From NCBI RefSeq assembly GCF_030272615.1, contig NW_026729350.1, forward strand, positions 27,501 through 91,500: a stretch of 64,000 nt of DNA, in the 5' to 3' direction. The position numbers and the translations under genes are program-made. Origin of the DNA: Cryptomeria japonica. Taxonomy: Eukaryota; Streptophyta; Pinopsida; Cupressales; Cupressaceae. Of the stretch, positions 12,451-23,980 are shown one piece after another. The first letter of the stretch is position 1; every line of letters begins with the position of its first letter. The notes beneath the pieces are model-generated. The model was not told where the DNA came from. It worked only from the letters and a program-made list of their open reading frames with translations, and ran no database searches.

Positions 12451-14580
12451 ACGCCGGATTCTATACGTAACATGCCCCCTTGCCGAATAGTAGGGTGGCA
12501 GGGTGGGTAGTAGGGGCCTCCCACCCTGCTGCCCCGCCGGAATAGTTCCTTATTCGAGCGTATTCTAGTGCATGCACAAGCTGATTAATGAACTGATGCC
12601 ATTAACCCCCCAACTAGAATTGCTTATTCTAGCTTCAAATAGCCCCCTACTCTTCTAAGGCTAGCAGGCGGATTCCCTAGGGGCCCACCCCCCCCTACTA
12701 TTTAGAAGGGATCAGCTTGCCCCTTTTGTCCTCCTAATTTCCCACCCCCCCCTACTCTTTATAAGGCCCCGACCGAGTTTATGGGGCCTGCTAGAGTTCT
12801 CGGGAATCAGCTTGCGCTAAAATAGATCTAGAATCGCCAATAGAATGTCGAGGGGAATAAGGCAACTAATCTACCTCTGCCATTAATCAGTGAATTAATA
12901 AACCTGCTAGAATGACGCTAGCCCTCCCCCCCCTCATTTCTAAGTTCTTCCGCTACTCAAATTGCGACCCCGGCTAGAATGGTAGGGCTATATCTTGGCA
13001 TATAATTCATGGCATTTGGTTAACCGCCGCATCCGGCCTTAGGAGAGATATCAATTCTGAAGAAAAGGTAAGGATAGGGAAATAAAGGTCAGGATAGGGG
13101 GAGGGCGAGTAGGTAAGGATAGGGTTGGGTACATAATAGATTCATTTTATTACGTAGACAACAATAAGACGACAATCTTTATTAGAGATTCTTTTATTTC
13201 CTTTCGGTTTATTTCCAGCGGTGGGCAGGCTAATGAAGAAAGTGGGTGGGGCCCTACTATTTGAAAGGCTCGATTCTATACGTCACATGGGTGGGTGGGA
13301 ACTATAGCTGGGGCCTATTCGGCTGGCATCGGAGGGCAATCAAAAGTCTTGCTCATATGACTTGCAAAGTGACCCAACTGCATAGAATAGTAGGGGCCCC
13401 TAATAAACCATTGAGCCCCGGGATCATTTGTATGGCGAATAGTACTGGCAAAGTGACCCAACTGCATAGAATAGTAGGGGCCCCTTCCTTTCCCTACAAT
13501 AATCTGAAGGGGGGGGTCGATCAAAAGTATGGCTAATATGACTGGTTAAGCGACCCAACGAACTCCCCTACCATTCTATAGGCGGGCCCCTCGACATTCT
13601 ATGGGCCGTTGCCCAAGCCTATAATTGCCCTCCAACTTTGATAGTGAAGCAGAAAGGTAAGCATCTATACGTCACATGCCGGGTTGGGTGGGCCGAGCCC
13701 TCTAAAAACTACATTGGGTGGGTGTTCATGTGGATAGCCGCCCTACTTTCTATGGGGTCCGGGTGGGCGGGAATCATAGGGTTCCCAGTTCGTTGGGCCT
13801 CCCGGGCCGGATTTCAATAGAAGGGCCAACTACCCTGCCGGGGCCTTATTCTAGCAGGCTGATGCCCCCCCCTACTATTTGAAGGGCTCCCGCCCACCCC
13901 CCTTTAGAATAGTAGGGCTGGCATGTGACGTATATAATCTGGCGTACTCACTACCCCAGCCCCCTACAATTCTATGGGGCGTCATTAATCTACTGCTCCC
14001 CTACAATTCTATGGGGGGAGGGGGGCTAGCAGGTTTATTAATGCCTATTATTCTATAGGCTCGCCCTAGGGGTGGGTGGGAGACAATAGTACGGGTCGGT
14101 GTTGTCTACTCTCTCTATTCGGTGTTGGGTTGACGGACTCGACCGGGGCGGACGCGGACTATAGATAGTCGACCTGCCCAATCAGATCAATCAATAGGTG
14201 GCCCTCGATGAGCGATAGGATTAATAGTAGTGGTAGTGCCGACTAGATCTAGATAGCTGTCTCGCTAGGGTGGGTGGGAGGCAATAGTACGGGCAAGGGA
14301 CGGCTATCTCGCTTTCCGGTGGAAGATTCTATACGTAACAGACCAACAATAATAGTTGTTCCCCCCCACAAGAACTATGGCCATATAATTGATAGGGCGG
14401 GGGGGATGGGTGGATTAATTGTACGGGCGGGGCTACCGAATCGATTGATTAGGCTGGCCACTTCTTTTCGGATCACACCTATTAGACTCTGGGGTTGGTC
14501 GGTCGGAACCATCCTCGCCCTTCGGGGAATCATGGGCAGTAAGAACCATTATTCGCCCTCCCTATTTCTAAGGTAAAGGG
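12450..14580. repeat. Dense cluster of short repeat families
   Basis: No gene. Family B lies at 12458, 13273, 13663, 13922 and 14326. Family A copies are numerous (about 12490, 12650, 12700, 13249, 13384, 13468, 13905, 13970, 14005). Family D words (GCTGATTAAT, ACTGATGCCATTAA) lie near 12579 and GTGGGTGGGA words throughout. A segment around the shared word AAAGTGACCCAACTGCATAG is present twice (13366 and 13450), which gives repeated peptide segments in both strands' frames. Confidence 0.8.
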
Positions 14581-14618
14581 AGATAGCATGCACTATTAGA
14601 TAGAGGAACGGCAGATAC

Positions 14619-14671
14619 GATCTCAACGTTGCGTCGTAGATCGTCCCGACCTCGTCCTAAACGTTGAGATC
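14619..14671. other. Stem-loop: perfect 12-bp inverted repeat
   Basis: GATCTCAACGTT (14619-14630) and its exact complement AACGTTGAGATC (14660-14671) flank a 29-nt loop. With the stem-loop at 14824-14874 it lies beyond the 3' end of the minus-strand frame at 15397-15807. Plant mitochondrial mRNA 3' ends are often defined by stem-loops, so a 3' processing role is possible if that frame was ever transcribed. Confidence 0.7.
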
Positions 14672-14823
14672 TCTCGATTCAGAGGGGAAGAGACCATAAC
14701 GCTTTTCCTGAGAGGGAGGGATAACAGAACAAAGTCAGTGCTGAAAGGACAGAACCTATCTGAAAGGTGGGTGCCGAAATGATGGGCACCTATCCCCGGG
14801 TCAATCGAATGAAAAAAAACTAT

Positions 14824-14874
14824 TCTCGACCGGCACTCGTTCCATTTTTTTTTCTTTTCAATTGCCGGTCGAGA
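14824..14874. other. Stem-loop: perfect 12-bp inverted repeat
   Basis: TCTCGACCGGCA (14824-14835) and its exact complement (14863-14874) enclose a 27-nt loop containing a T-run. An A-run at 14812-14819 lies just outside. It is the nearer of two hairpins downstream of the minus-strand frame ending at 15397. Confidence 0.7.
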
Positions 14875-15396
14875 TCTCTTAATTCAACAGTCATTCAAAA
14901 GAAAATATAGTTCGGCGAAATTCAATAATAGATAGGGCCCGTCAGCTGCATAAACCCCTCCTCCTGAGTTCATTGGGTTACAGAAAGGACTTTTCCACAC
15001 TTCAATCGTTTCACCATCCTCCTGGTCAATCAACTCTCTATACTTTAGCACTTTAGGCGGTCCGAAGTGGGCTGACCAGAGGTGGGAACTAGTAGGGAGG
15101 AAGAATATAGGCTGGAAGCATATAGTTACAGAATTCGTCCAGGCGGACTAAGTTCCAGATTTTCGGTATGGCTAAGTCTCCCATTGCCTCTAGCTAGTAG
15201 TTACGTCGTCCGGGCGAGGGGGATCGATCGTACTTACATCATTACCATAAAGCAAAGCAGGCGCAGAAACGCTTGCTCATTCGAAGAAGTTTATAGGCGG
15301 CCCCTTCAGTGATTTCTGGCTCGCAATGAAGCTAGGGCGAGCAACCAACTGTCCTCTACCTATCTATCTACCTCTCCAAACACAATATCTTAGAAC

Positions 15397-15807
15397 TTAT
15401 TCGTCCTGTCTTTTTTCGATTTCTCGGTCGATTAGGTTCTGAAATACACTCCTACAATGCCTCCGGAACGCAGGCCCTCCAATACAGAACTGGGAGACTC
15501 TATTTCGGAGGTAAAGGAGGGCCCCGTTGGGACACCGGGATAGCATTTCTTCTGCCCGTTCGACTCGCAAATCGCTAGAAATTAGAAATGAAATAGGAGG
15601 GGTGTGTGGGGATCCTTGATTATAGATTACCCAATTCCTTTTACCGTTCAAAAGACGCTCTCCCCCCGCTTTGCCTTTGATCATATCAAGGACCTCTTCT
15701 GGCGTCGGGGAGATGAACGGGAATAGATCCTCTGGGACGTATTGCGGAGAAGGCTGCTCGGGGCCGGGGAGCGGGGGGTTCGGACCGGCATTGGGCCCCT
15801 CGGAATC
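15397..15807 (-). pseudogene. Interrupted unknown ORF, Pro-rich N-terminal part
   Basis: The frame from the ATG at 15684 encodes 95 codons, but the same frame stays open upstream to a TAG at 15808-15810 and is open again beyond it for about 13 more codons. The upstream part is Pro/Glu-rich and protein-like (LDLNFPPEE, stop, then NPPLPGPEQPSPQYVPEDLF and TPEEVLDMIKGK). The downstream part is mixed and charged with two Cys residues (SRCPNGALLYLRNRV) and ends EIEKRQDE. It contains no family A/B copies, unlike most long frames here. I cannot assign it to a family. The TAG might be undone by U-to-C RNA editing in some plants but more likely marks decay. Two stem-loops lie beyond its 3' end. Confidence 0.4.
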
Positions 15808-15810
15808 CTA

Positions 15811-18170
15811 TCGCTCTTCGGGCGGGAAGTTTAGATCAAGCGGAGGTCATCAGTAAAGTAAAGCCGAAGGTTGGTAACCCTCTGGTCATTTGAGGATAGA
15901 TAAGATTTGTGGTTGACTTTCCTACTCGAACACTAACAAATAAGGGAGGCTAGAACTCAGATTATTGACTTCAACGGGGGCTGTAATCCTAGTCATTTTT
16001 TCTTTATAGATAGTTAGGAGCTGTTCCATTCCTTTTCTAATCAATATATTTGAAAAGCAGGGTGGGGGCAATAAAAGATCTTTTCCAACTTACTAGCTTC
16101 TGTCTAATCCCTTCCCATCTCTCACCCTTTAGTAGATAAGCAAGATTAGTAGGTAGATGGGCGTAGTTCTTGCCGATTGATTCCTTCTGGTGGGTGGGCC
16201 CTCCCCTTTACATTATAATAAGCGGAAGTGCTATTGATGCGTGCAAAAGACGTGTGCTGCTGGAGATGGAACATGGATTACGAAAACACTCCCGCCGATA
16301 GGATTTCATTCTGATCTGCGATTCGCGGGAAGAGCAAGGTGCCTGGCTTTAATAATAAGGCAATCGTAGATTTTTGACATACTCCACTAGCCCTACAGGC
16401 CCTCACCTTCATTTCATTCAGGTGAGCAAGCGCTTTGGGGGGCGCCAGCCCACTATGCCCCTATCTGGGAATGGAGAGTCGAAGCTTGCTGTGTTGACAC
16501 CACTTCCGCCCTACTAGGATTCTTTTTTTTACATGCTATGTCTCCCAACATCCCGATGCGGTGGGTGGGAATGAAAAGTCTTCCTTTAATTCCAATAACA
16601 TCCCTTCTATATTAAGAGAAAACAGCTCAACTAAGATATATAGGGCTTCTAGGTACAGTTCAATAGAAATTATTTAATGCAGGATTAGACATCAATCCAC
16701 TTTAGCTTTTTGTTCGGGTGTAGGTGGGAATGATAAAGAACCTCCTTCCTTCACTCATAATCCCATGCTTCTTATTCCAACCCTTCTATTCTCATGCCTT
16801 CTATTTATACCCGGGCGTCTCTTGAGATTGAACGGCGGATGTTTGAAGATCGGCCACTGGTTATCCCGTAATCTGAACGCAGTTTACGTGTGGGATTTCA
16901 TTTCTTTTAATATCTTTATCTCGCGGATAGGAATACACAACCCAAACTTAAGGGTATAAACTTACTTCCCCTATCAATATTGAATTGATAAATCAATTAA
17001 AGGCTCCCGAAAGAATTAAATCAATCAATATCTTTCTTTGAATTGAGCCATTATTCTCTTTCTTCCAATGCAGGGGACTTCCGGCCTCCTTAAGATCAAA
17101 CAAATGCTTTGTTTCTGCATTTCCCTCTATTTATTTCCTTTCCCCGGGCGGTACGGGAAGTAAAGCATAGCATCTGCCTTTCTCAATCCTTTATACATCT
17201 CATTTAGTTGACCGGGATGGAAAGGCTTCCCGGCACTTTATTCAAAAAAAAGCCTGCCTATGCATCGGAGCTACCATGGGGATGGAAGGCTTGCTACGCA
17301 TAGGGAAAGGCGAGAATAGAACTAACAAACCATTTTTTGTGTTGCTCCATCGGCCCGAAGCGAAGGGCGGGACCTCCCTATAGATTGATAATGAATTTCC
17401 TACTATATAGATATATCTCTTGGGTCCCATAGAATTTGAAGGGCCATCCGTACCACTCCTCTATTTATTTTATTCGTTTGATTTCATCCCGGAGTAATTG
17501 AAAGCCTTTTGACACAGTCACTCCCACACTGATTGATTGTCCGTCCCTCCACACAGTCACTCCCACACTGATTGGGTCAGAAGGGTATTTAACAAGTCAC
17601 CCTGCCACGATCCTTACTTCTCCCTATGCCATCCATCGCCAATTTCCTTGCCCTTAGTATGATAACACCTGCGCTTTGAGGGGAAGGCCTGAATGGGAGG
17701 GATTACCCCCATGCTGGCTTTATGCTTTCACAGGTATCTAATGAGTCGGAAGGCTCCCACAGGAGAAGGTGGGAAGGCCAAGGTCACACTTAGAACTCCA
17801 GGTACATACCACTGGGTTAAATCCCATTATGACCTGGGGATTGACTTCCAAGACAGACTCTGAAGCTAAGATCATAGGGCTCCTCCTTCTTTACTTCCTT
17901 CCACACCTGCCAGCGGGACCGGGTTTCACACCCGCGTAGGCTCTTATTTAGTGGGTCATGACCAAGCCAGCAAGCCCTCTTTACAGCATCCAGATCAAGC
18001 TTTCAGGTTTGGTCTTCACTCAACCTGGCAGCTGGGCTAAGCATTGAAAGCAAGGATGTTGTAATTCGATAAGGTGGGCCCAATGTCGAACGCCTAAGCT
18101 ATTGAAGGTAGTCAGTGTTGGGCATACAGGGCGAGCCCCACCCCTTTCCATAGTAGAGAGTACGGCTCAA
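15811..18170. other. Repeat-poor segment
   Basis: No gene is recognised. A 23-bp direct repeat (word CACAGTCACTCCCACACTGA) lies at 17513-17535 and 17552-17574. A single family A variant (CCCATAGAATTTGAAGGG) is at 17424-17444. The remaining sequence shows no clear structure. Confidence 0.4.
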
Positions 18171-18857
18171 GGTGGATCGGGAAACACGAGAAAATGCAGA
18201 ATGAACGCGAGATCCCGCCTATAGATAGTAGGGCAATCGAACCTTCTCTCCATTTCTAAATTCGTTTGGCGAACCCCGCTAATAATTTGGGTAGCTGGGA
18301 GGGAACGATAAAAACTATCGCATCTATCCCGGAGAGAAGGAATGAAGGATGGCGAGTCGAACTTTAGTGGATTGAAACTGAAGGGCGTTCGATTCCCCTT
18401 CCCCCTTTCAGATTATTGTAGGGGCCCCTTTCATATTATTCATATTATCTACGTAACATGCCAATGGAGAGATGGTTGATTAAACTCTATTTCTTGGGGG
18501 GGTCACGATAATCTACCTCTGCATGCAGGCCCCTACTATTCTATGGCATGGGGGATATTAGCCGTTTAAACTCTATCCGGGTGGTTCATCGGGAATCTTA
18601 GTTCGATTGCCCCACAGCTGGATTAATCAAACGAAATACACTTAGATCCGACAGAGACGGACCAACCAATGACCACTATACCATTTATTGACCTCCTAGC
18701 TACTGAACTAATATACGGATTCTTGGCCACGGTCAGCTCAATTATGCCGTTCGAGCCCCCGAAGGTAGGATATCACCTTCTGCCCGCTGGTTAGGGAGCC
18801 TGTTACTGTCGGATTGGGTGTTCCATCTGCTTCGGAGAGGAACTTAGCATCACTATG
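18170..18857. repeat. Short-repeat cluster
   Basis: Family A copies lie near 18220, 18410 and 18530, a diverged family B copy at about 18444, a family C word (AATCTACCTC) at about 18510 and GGTTCATCGGGA at about 18583. No gene. Confidence 0.6.
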
Positions 18858-19205
18858 TTATGGGGTGTGGCTTACTGCTAATCGGGGCGTTGGTATCTTC
18901 GCCTCTTTTCGCATATATAGATAGGCGATAAGATGATTCGTAGAATGAAAGGGCTGCCGCAGGGGCCTATGCTTCTGCTCAGGATGCGCCGCCGATAAAG
19001 AATTATGCGCAAGCCAGCGAATTCCGCCCCATATAGATAGAGGGGGCCCACCCGCTTCTCTATTCGATATGGATACGCAACGGCACATTGGCACTGAGCG
19101 TTGTGGCACGAAGCGGGAAGGTAATCGGTAATCCCGAGCGGCGGTGCTAACCCCTAACAGCGTCGGGAACTCTACGGAGTGCTCGAAGACGTCATGCTCA
19201 TTCAA
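18858..19205 (-). CDS. Unrecognised 115-codon open frame
   Basis: An ATG-started frame beginning MNEHDVFEHSVEFPTLLG, followed by an Arg/Ser/Pro-rich body (SRFVPQRSVPMCRCVSI) and a His-rich stretch (AAHPEQKHRPLRQPFH). It carries no full family A or B copy, although CCCCATATAGATAGAGGGGG at about 19026 is a weak A-like hairpin inside it. There is no membrane segment or motif I can name. It could be a fragment of an organelle ORF, or an open frame arising from GC-rich non-coding DNA. Confidence 0.22.
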   Translation of the reverse strand: MNEHDVFEHSVEFPTLLGVSTAARDYRLPSRFVPQRSVPMCRCVSISNREAGGPPLSIWGGIRWLAHNSLSAAHPEQKHRPLRQPFHSTNHLIAYLYMRKEAKIPTPRLAVSHTP

Positions 19206-19296
19206 TTATATGAGTTTATGTCACCCACAGGTATGAGCATTGCATAGAACAGAGAAGGGGTAACCTATTATTGAATCTTCCTCATTCATTGTTTAT

Positions 19297-19678
19297 TTAA
19301 ACCCTCATTTCATTCAGTCGGGGTAGAACCCGAAGGGCAAGCACTGGCAGGCGATCAATGAAGAGAAAGGTCAACCGTCCACCCGCAAACACAGTGGAAT
19401 CACGCGGAGCGAACGCACGCTGCTGGTGTGCTTCCTGCCTGTCGACGGAGATAGAAAAAATAGCGACAAGGTTCAGATTCGCCCTTAGCGAAACGATTAA
19501 ACGACTAGAACTGGGTGAGCTATTGATCAATTTGCGAAGGCAATTGAATGAGATCAAGTTGGAAGCTCTAGCACTCGAATTGAAAGGAATGCTAGGCAAG
19601 GTGGTAGCTTTCATATGGAAGTCTCTCAAATTGGATCTGGCATCGAGCGAAGCCCTACCCCTACCTGGTTATTTATAG
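19297..19678. other. Overlapping open frames on both strands
   Basis: A plus frame at 19358-19678 (106 codons) and a minus frame at 19297-19629 (110 codons) overlap. The plus product is helix-prone and charged in the middle (about residues 30-80, with IKRLELGELLINLRRQL). Its later part (LELKGMLGKVV) matches the repeated word AAGG-ATGCT-GG-CAAGGTGGT of the degenerate block at 25.2 and 26.6 kb, which suggests this stretch belongs to the degenerate repeat material rather than to a gene. Confidence 0.25.
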
Positions 19679-20272
19679 CGCAGGTCCCCTCTACTATTCT
19701 AAGGGGGACTGGAGAAACTAGATCATCTCCATCTGGATCTGCCTATGTAGGTTCTCCATCTCGATTCGATCCATTGCCCCTGTGACTTCTGCCATCCCAT
19801 GGTTATGGCAATGGGTGAAGCTGTATCAAAAGATGGGCCCATAGAATAGTAGGGCCGGCTAGAAATTGAGAATGTTCTTAATGAGAATATCCTCGATTCC
19901 TTATTATTGGAGCATCTATCTCTCCGCTGTATCTCGTCTTTATCCGTTTCAATCAAACTGAGGAGAGAAGGGATTAATGTTATTTGTCTTGTAATCCATA
20001 AAGGTCAATGAGTAAACTAAACTGATTATGGGATAAGGATCAAACATAATCAACCAAATGATCCGATACATATAAAGCAGCGAGAGAACAAGAGAACAGG
20101 AAAACACACTAAAAACACACGACCTATCCTATATCCTCCACCATAGAATAGTAGGGGCCCACCCCTGACATGAATAATTCGAATTGAAAATAACCAAACA
20201 TCGCCATAAGAAACTATAGGGCCGACGTCTGCTTAGAGATCGATTATCGTATATTGCCTGCCACAGTCGAGT

Positions 20273-20291
20273 GCCTATTGTTTATTTAGGC
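20273..20291 (+). repeat. Family H hairpin, copy 1
   Basis: GCCTATTGTTTATTTAGGC forms a perfect 5-bp stem (GCCTA/TAGGC) with a 9-nt loop. Its exact reverse complement is at 38690-38708. A copy with one loop change is at 20662-20680 in the same orientation. Confidence 0.8.
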
Positions 20292-20661
20292 ATCCCCTCG
20301 CCCCGTAGGGGCCCACCCACTGCCATACTATGCCCCCCACCCAACCCCACACACGCCTGCGCCGCCCTCCTCCCCCTACTAATCTACCTCTGCACCGCCC
20401 TTTATTAGATTATTCAACACTTCGTTTAATTCCTCCGGAACTATACAACTATATACCGACTACCAGCCGGGGCTCTATAGAATTGTAGGGCGAGCCCATT
20501 TAGAATAGTAGGGGGCTAGCCTTAGAATAGTAGGGGGGTTGGGGGGGATCTTAGTTCCGGGGAGGGGGCCAATTCTAGTGCCCCAATTTCTCATCCATCG
20601 ATTGTAGTTTCAGTCAGATTCCAACCTCTTCTGGATCGATCTATTCTTTGACCGCATCGGT

Positions 20662-20680
20662 GCCTATAGTTTATTTAGGC
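20662..20680 (+). repeat. Family H hairpin, copy 2
   Basis: GCCTATAGTTTATTTAGGC has the same stem as the 20273 copy and a single loop substitution. The arms are conserved and the loop varies, as in family A. Confidence 0.75.
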
Positions 20681-21399
20681 AAACATTCCGTCACCGGCTG
20701 CCTCCCATAGAATAGTAGGGGCCCTCCCACGGCAATTCACGGATCGGCGAGGTAGGGACTCGATCGGGAGTGGAATTGGGTATGGCTCGATATCAATAAT
20801 TAGAAAAGGGGCAATCGCACCTTCATCCGGGTTGGGAACTATAATTCCCTCCCACTGCACCGGGCGCAACCCCTACTATTTGAAGGGCCTCCCACCCGCA
20901 ATCTCCATAGCCCTACTATTCTAAGGGTAGGGGCCCGCAATAATCTAATAGTAGGGCCGCTAATATTGTCCCTACAATTCTCTGGGAGAAAGTTGCCCCC
21001 TACCATTCTATAGGCTAGTCGGTAGATCCCTACTATTCGGCAAGGGGTGGGAGGAGGAGATAGTTGCCGCCTATAGTTCAAAGGATAGGCATGTTACGTA
21101 TAGAATCTGAACCCCCTACTATTCTAAAGGGGCCAACTATAGTTACTGATTCGATTACAGGCGTCATTAATGATACTCGATAGTTGCAATAATAGAATAA
21201 TAGGGCTCGATTCTATACGGATTCTATACGTAACATGGGTGGGAACTCTAGGGCAATGATGCTATAGCAGGGGTTCAAAGGATGGCACTAACCCATCTCC
21301 ATTGTTGATGGTGCAGAGAGTAGTTGGCATGAAACTGACTGTATTCCACTCCGGGGCCTCCCACCTCCCGCACCCCGAGGCCCAACCTCCCTTTTAGAA

Positions 21400-22370
21400 T
21401 CTCAGTGGGGAAGGATGGATTCGTCTCTGAGAAGGATGGAAGGAAACCAAGGATCGAATTAAGGATGGAATGCCCATAGAATTTGAAGGGCCTAACGGAA
21501 GGATCGAAGCACAGGAATACAGAGCCAAACCAGCAGGCAAGGAGAGACAGAAAGCACCGAAACATCGAAAGCAAGGATCCAACCATCAGGATGGAAACCA
21601 ATACAGATGGAACACATTAGCAAGGAAGGATTTCAGGATGGATTCAAGGACAGGACAGGACAGGACGGAAAGATGGAAAGCAAGCAGCGAAGGAGGGGAG
21701 GACGGAAAGACAGGACACCAATACGGATGGAACTCAACAACTCACCGATCCCATAAGTTCTGCTACTTTAGCGAGCCAATTCGGTTGGTCTTCCCAACCA
21801 CCTACACCCGCCTAAAACACAGGATGGAAGGATCGAGGGAAGGATGGATAGACACCTACCCCTACCCCAGCCCAATAACCACAGCAGGGATACTACCTAC
21901 CTTACCTACAGCAGACACATATCTACTTATATCTTGGATATCTCCAGGATGCAAGCAACCACAGATCATCATCCACTCAACAACTCCCCGATCCACTCAC
22001 CGATCACATAAGTTATCCCATAAGTTAAGGTACTTTACCCAGCCAATTCGGTTGGTCTTCCCCTTACATCGAGAACAAAGATCAAACCACCGAAGCAACA
22101 TTCGAGACAAACCCACTTCAACCAGATCAACCACATTTAGAAAGAAAGAAGAACAGACAGAATGGAACGAAGCAAGGACAGATCGAACGGAAAGGCAGAT
22201 CCAAGGAACAGAATCTCTTAGGAAGGAACGAACCAACCAAGGATTTAGTTAATCATGGAAGGAAGGGCAGACAGCAGGAAAGCGCTTAAAGGCACCAACC
22301 AGCCAAAGAAGGAGCACAGAGCCAACGGAAGGAAGGAGGCAAGCAGGGAAGGGCAACCAGACAGATGGAA
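21400..22370 (+). repeat. Purine-skewed GGAAGGATGG-type block with a long open frame
   Basis: The plus strand is rich in GGAAGGA, GGATGGA, CAGGACAG and AACCAACC words. Strong strand asymmetry and few TA-starting codons leave a 260-codon frame open at 21470-22252. Its product is Arg/Lys/Gln/Thr-rich, without domains. The words THRSHK and EPIRLVFP/QPIRLVFP occur twice because the DNA contains an internal duplication (about 21742-21800 and about 22001-22062). The frame begins inside a family A-type copy (CCCATAGAATTTGAAGGG near 21472), which argues against a real gene. Confidence 0.55.
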
Positions 22371-23980
22371 CCAACCACCCAAGCCCCACCCCCAACCTAC
22401 ACTAGCAGCCTACCCCCACCTAACCTTCCTAAACCCCTACCCTCCTACCCCTACCTTCCTACCAGACCCAGACCTACACTTACCTACCCATGCCACCCTA
22501 CAAATCATAATCATCAGAACTCACCAATCTCCAGAGGAGAATCTACTTTAGGATGACAAGATCCGTTGTTCACTACTATTCCTAGTCATCCCACCCCCTT
22601 CCCCAATACTAGGGGCCCCACCAGGAAGAAGATATTACTTATTTAGAAAGACAATAATAGTAGGGGGCCTCCCACCCGGATTACAATTGGGGGAGGGGAC
22701 TCCCACCGGGAGAACAGCACTCCCACCACCAATTAGAATTTCATCCTCCCACCAGGCGATACAACTTCTTTTTTATTTCAATTAATTGTAGGAAATCAAA
22801 TTGAAGGAAGGAACGAAGAAAGAACAACCCTCATGTCAGACTCTTTGATTGCTAGTTGAAACCACGGAACGACACACCTTCGACCCGGGGATACGGACCA
22901 CGAAACCAATAAGGGAACAAAGGAAACCAGGATTCAATGATCAGGAAGGAAGACAGATTGAACGAAGAAGGAATGGATCGATACCAACGATCCAACCATA
23001 AGACAAGGAAACCTTGAATACAGATAAGATCCAAGCAGGGAAGGAGGGAACAACAGAAGGATAAAACGAGGGAAGGATCGACAGCAAGGATCGAAGGATG
23101 GATTCGTCGGATGGATTCGTCTATCCGCCTCTTAGATTCGTCTCTCTTAGAGCCTATTACGTATAGAATCTGGCCCCAGCCGCCCCCCCCTATCCCCCCC
23201 AAGTTATAGTTCTATGGTTCTATGGGGCGTCATTAATGAACTGATGCCATTAAAGGGCTCGATTCTAGAACTATTTTAGTTACTCTAGCAAGCTAATCCC
23301 TTCAAATAGTAGGGGTTACTCTAGCAAGCTTCAGTCAAGACTCGATTCTAGCAAGTTAATTAATAATACTCTAGCAAGCTGATGCCAACTAGAACTCCCA
23401 CCCCCCTACCATTCTATAGGCTAGCAAGCTTATTAATTAACCCCTACAATTCATTCTATGGGGGCTTATTAATTAACCTGCAGAGGGGATTTGAATTGCC
23501 TTGGCCGATAGAACAAAAAGGAAACGGGCAGCCGCCCGGGGTGGGGGGAGTAGGGCATCGATGCCAAGTAATTGCCATAGAATAGTAGGGGCCTCCCCAC
23601 TGCACCTCTTCCTATCCAGGTCTTAGGGTCGAGGGTAGCGTTCCAATGTACGAAGGTTGGATATCCAAATCTTCGCCCGAGACTGCGTAGGGATCACATT
23701 CTGTCGGTCGAATTCCTAGGCCAAACCCCCAGTAATTATGAGTGAGTGGTTGGTCCACGCCACGCTGTGTCCTCCGCTCGATTTCTACCTCATCAATGTG
23801 CGTATAAAGTCCCCCGGGGTGGGAGGGAGGATTGGTGAGTGAGCGGTAGCTAAGGAGATGGAACTAGATATGAAACCCTTTAGAATAGTAGGGGATCCGC
23901 AGGGTCTAAATCTGGAACCGTATCTCCAACCGCCCCATAGAATGTCGAGGGGATTCGGAACTGGAACAGTGGACTTTGGC
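22370..23980. repeat. Pyrimidine and purine tracts with short-repeat cluster
   Basis: About 22370-22500 is CCTACC-rich on the plus strand. About 22800-23130 has GGAAGGA/GGATCGA words, a second purine-skewed patch related to 21.4-22.3 kb. From 23150 come a reverse family B remnant, family D words (TTAATGAACTGATGCCATTA near 23229; CTAGCAAGCT repeatedly) and family A copies (about 23310, 23410, 23438, 23577, 23880, 23935). No gene. Confidence 0.6.

Larger units (their letters stand above)
14580..15396. other. Repeat-poor segment with strong stem-loops
   Basis: Apart from the two inverted repeats listed separately and a small hairpin at 14769-14790 (GGTGCC with GGCACC), no element or gene is seen. 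A 76-codon plus frame at 15082-15312 has no recognisable features. Confidence 0.4.
19680..21400. repeat. Dense cluster of short repeat families
   Basis: No gene. Family A copies: 19685-19707, 19837-19856, 20141-20160, about 20471, 20500, 20525, 20707, 20870, 20911-20928, 20955 and 21112-21133. Family B: 21090 (reverse) and 21221 (forward), the latter preceded by a partial copy at about 21210. Family H hairpins: 20273-20291 and 20662-20680. A family C word lies at about 20380. Confidence 0.8.

Noticed and set aside
15808-15850. LDLNFPP upstream of the 15.4 kb frame as a functional repressor-type motif
   Set aside because: A short match in a broken organelle frame; a chance occurrence is more likely.
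21090-21106. Family B as a plant mitochondrial CRTA-type promoter (it contains CGTATAGA)
   Set aside because: It lacks the usual AAGAGA context, occurs in over 30 places without downstream genes, and the resemblance covers only a few bases.
21470-22252. The longest open frame (260 codons) as a gene
   Set aside because: Low-complexity purine-skewed DNA with an internal duplication; it starts inside a family A-type copy and has no domain.
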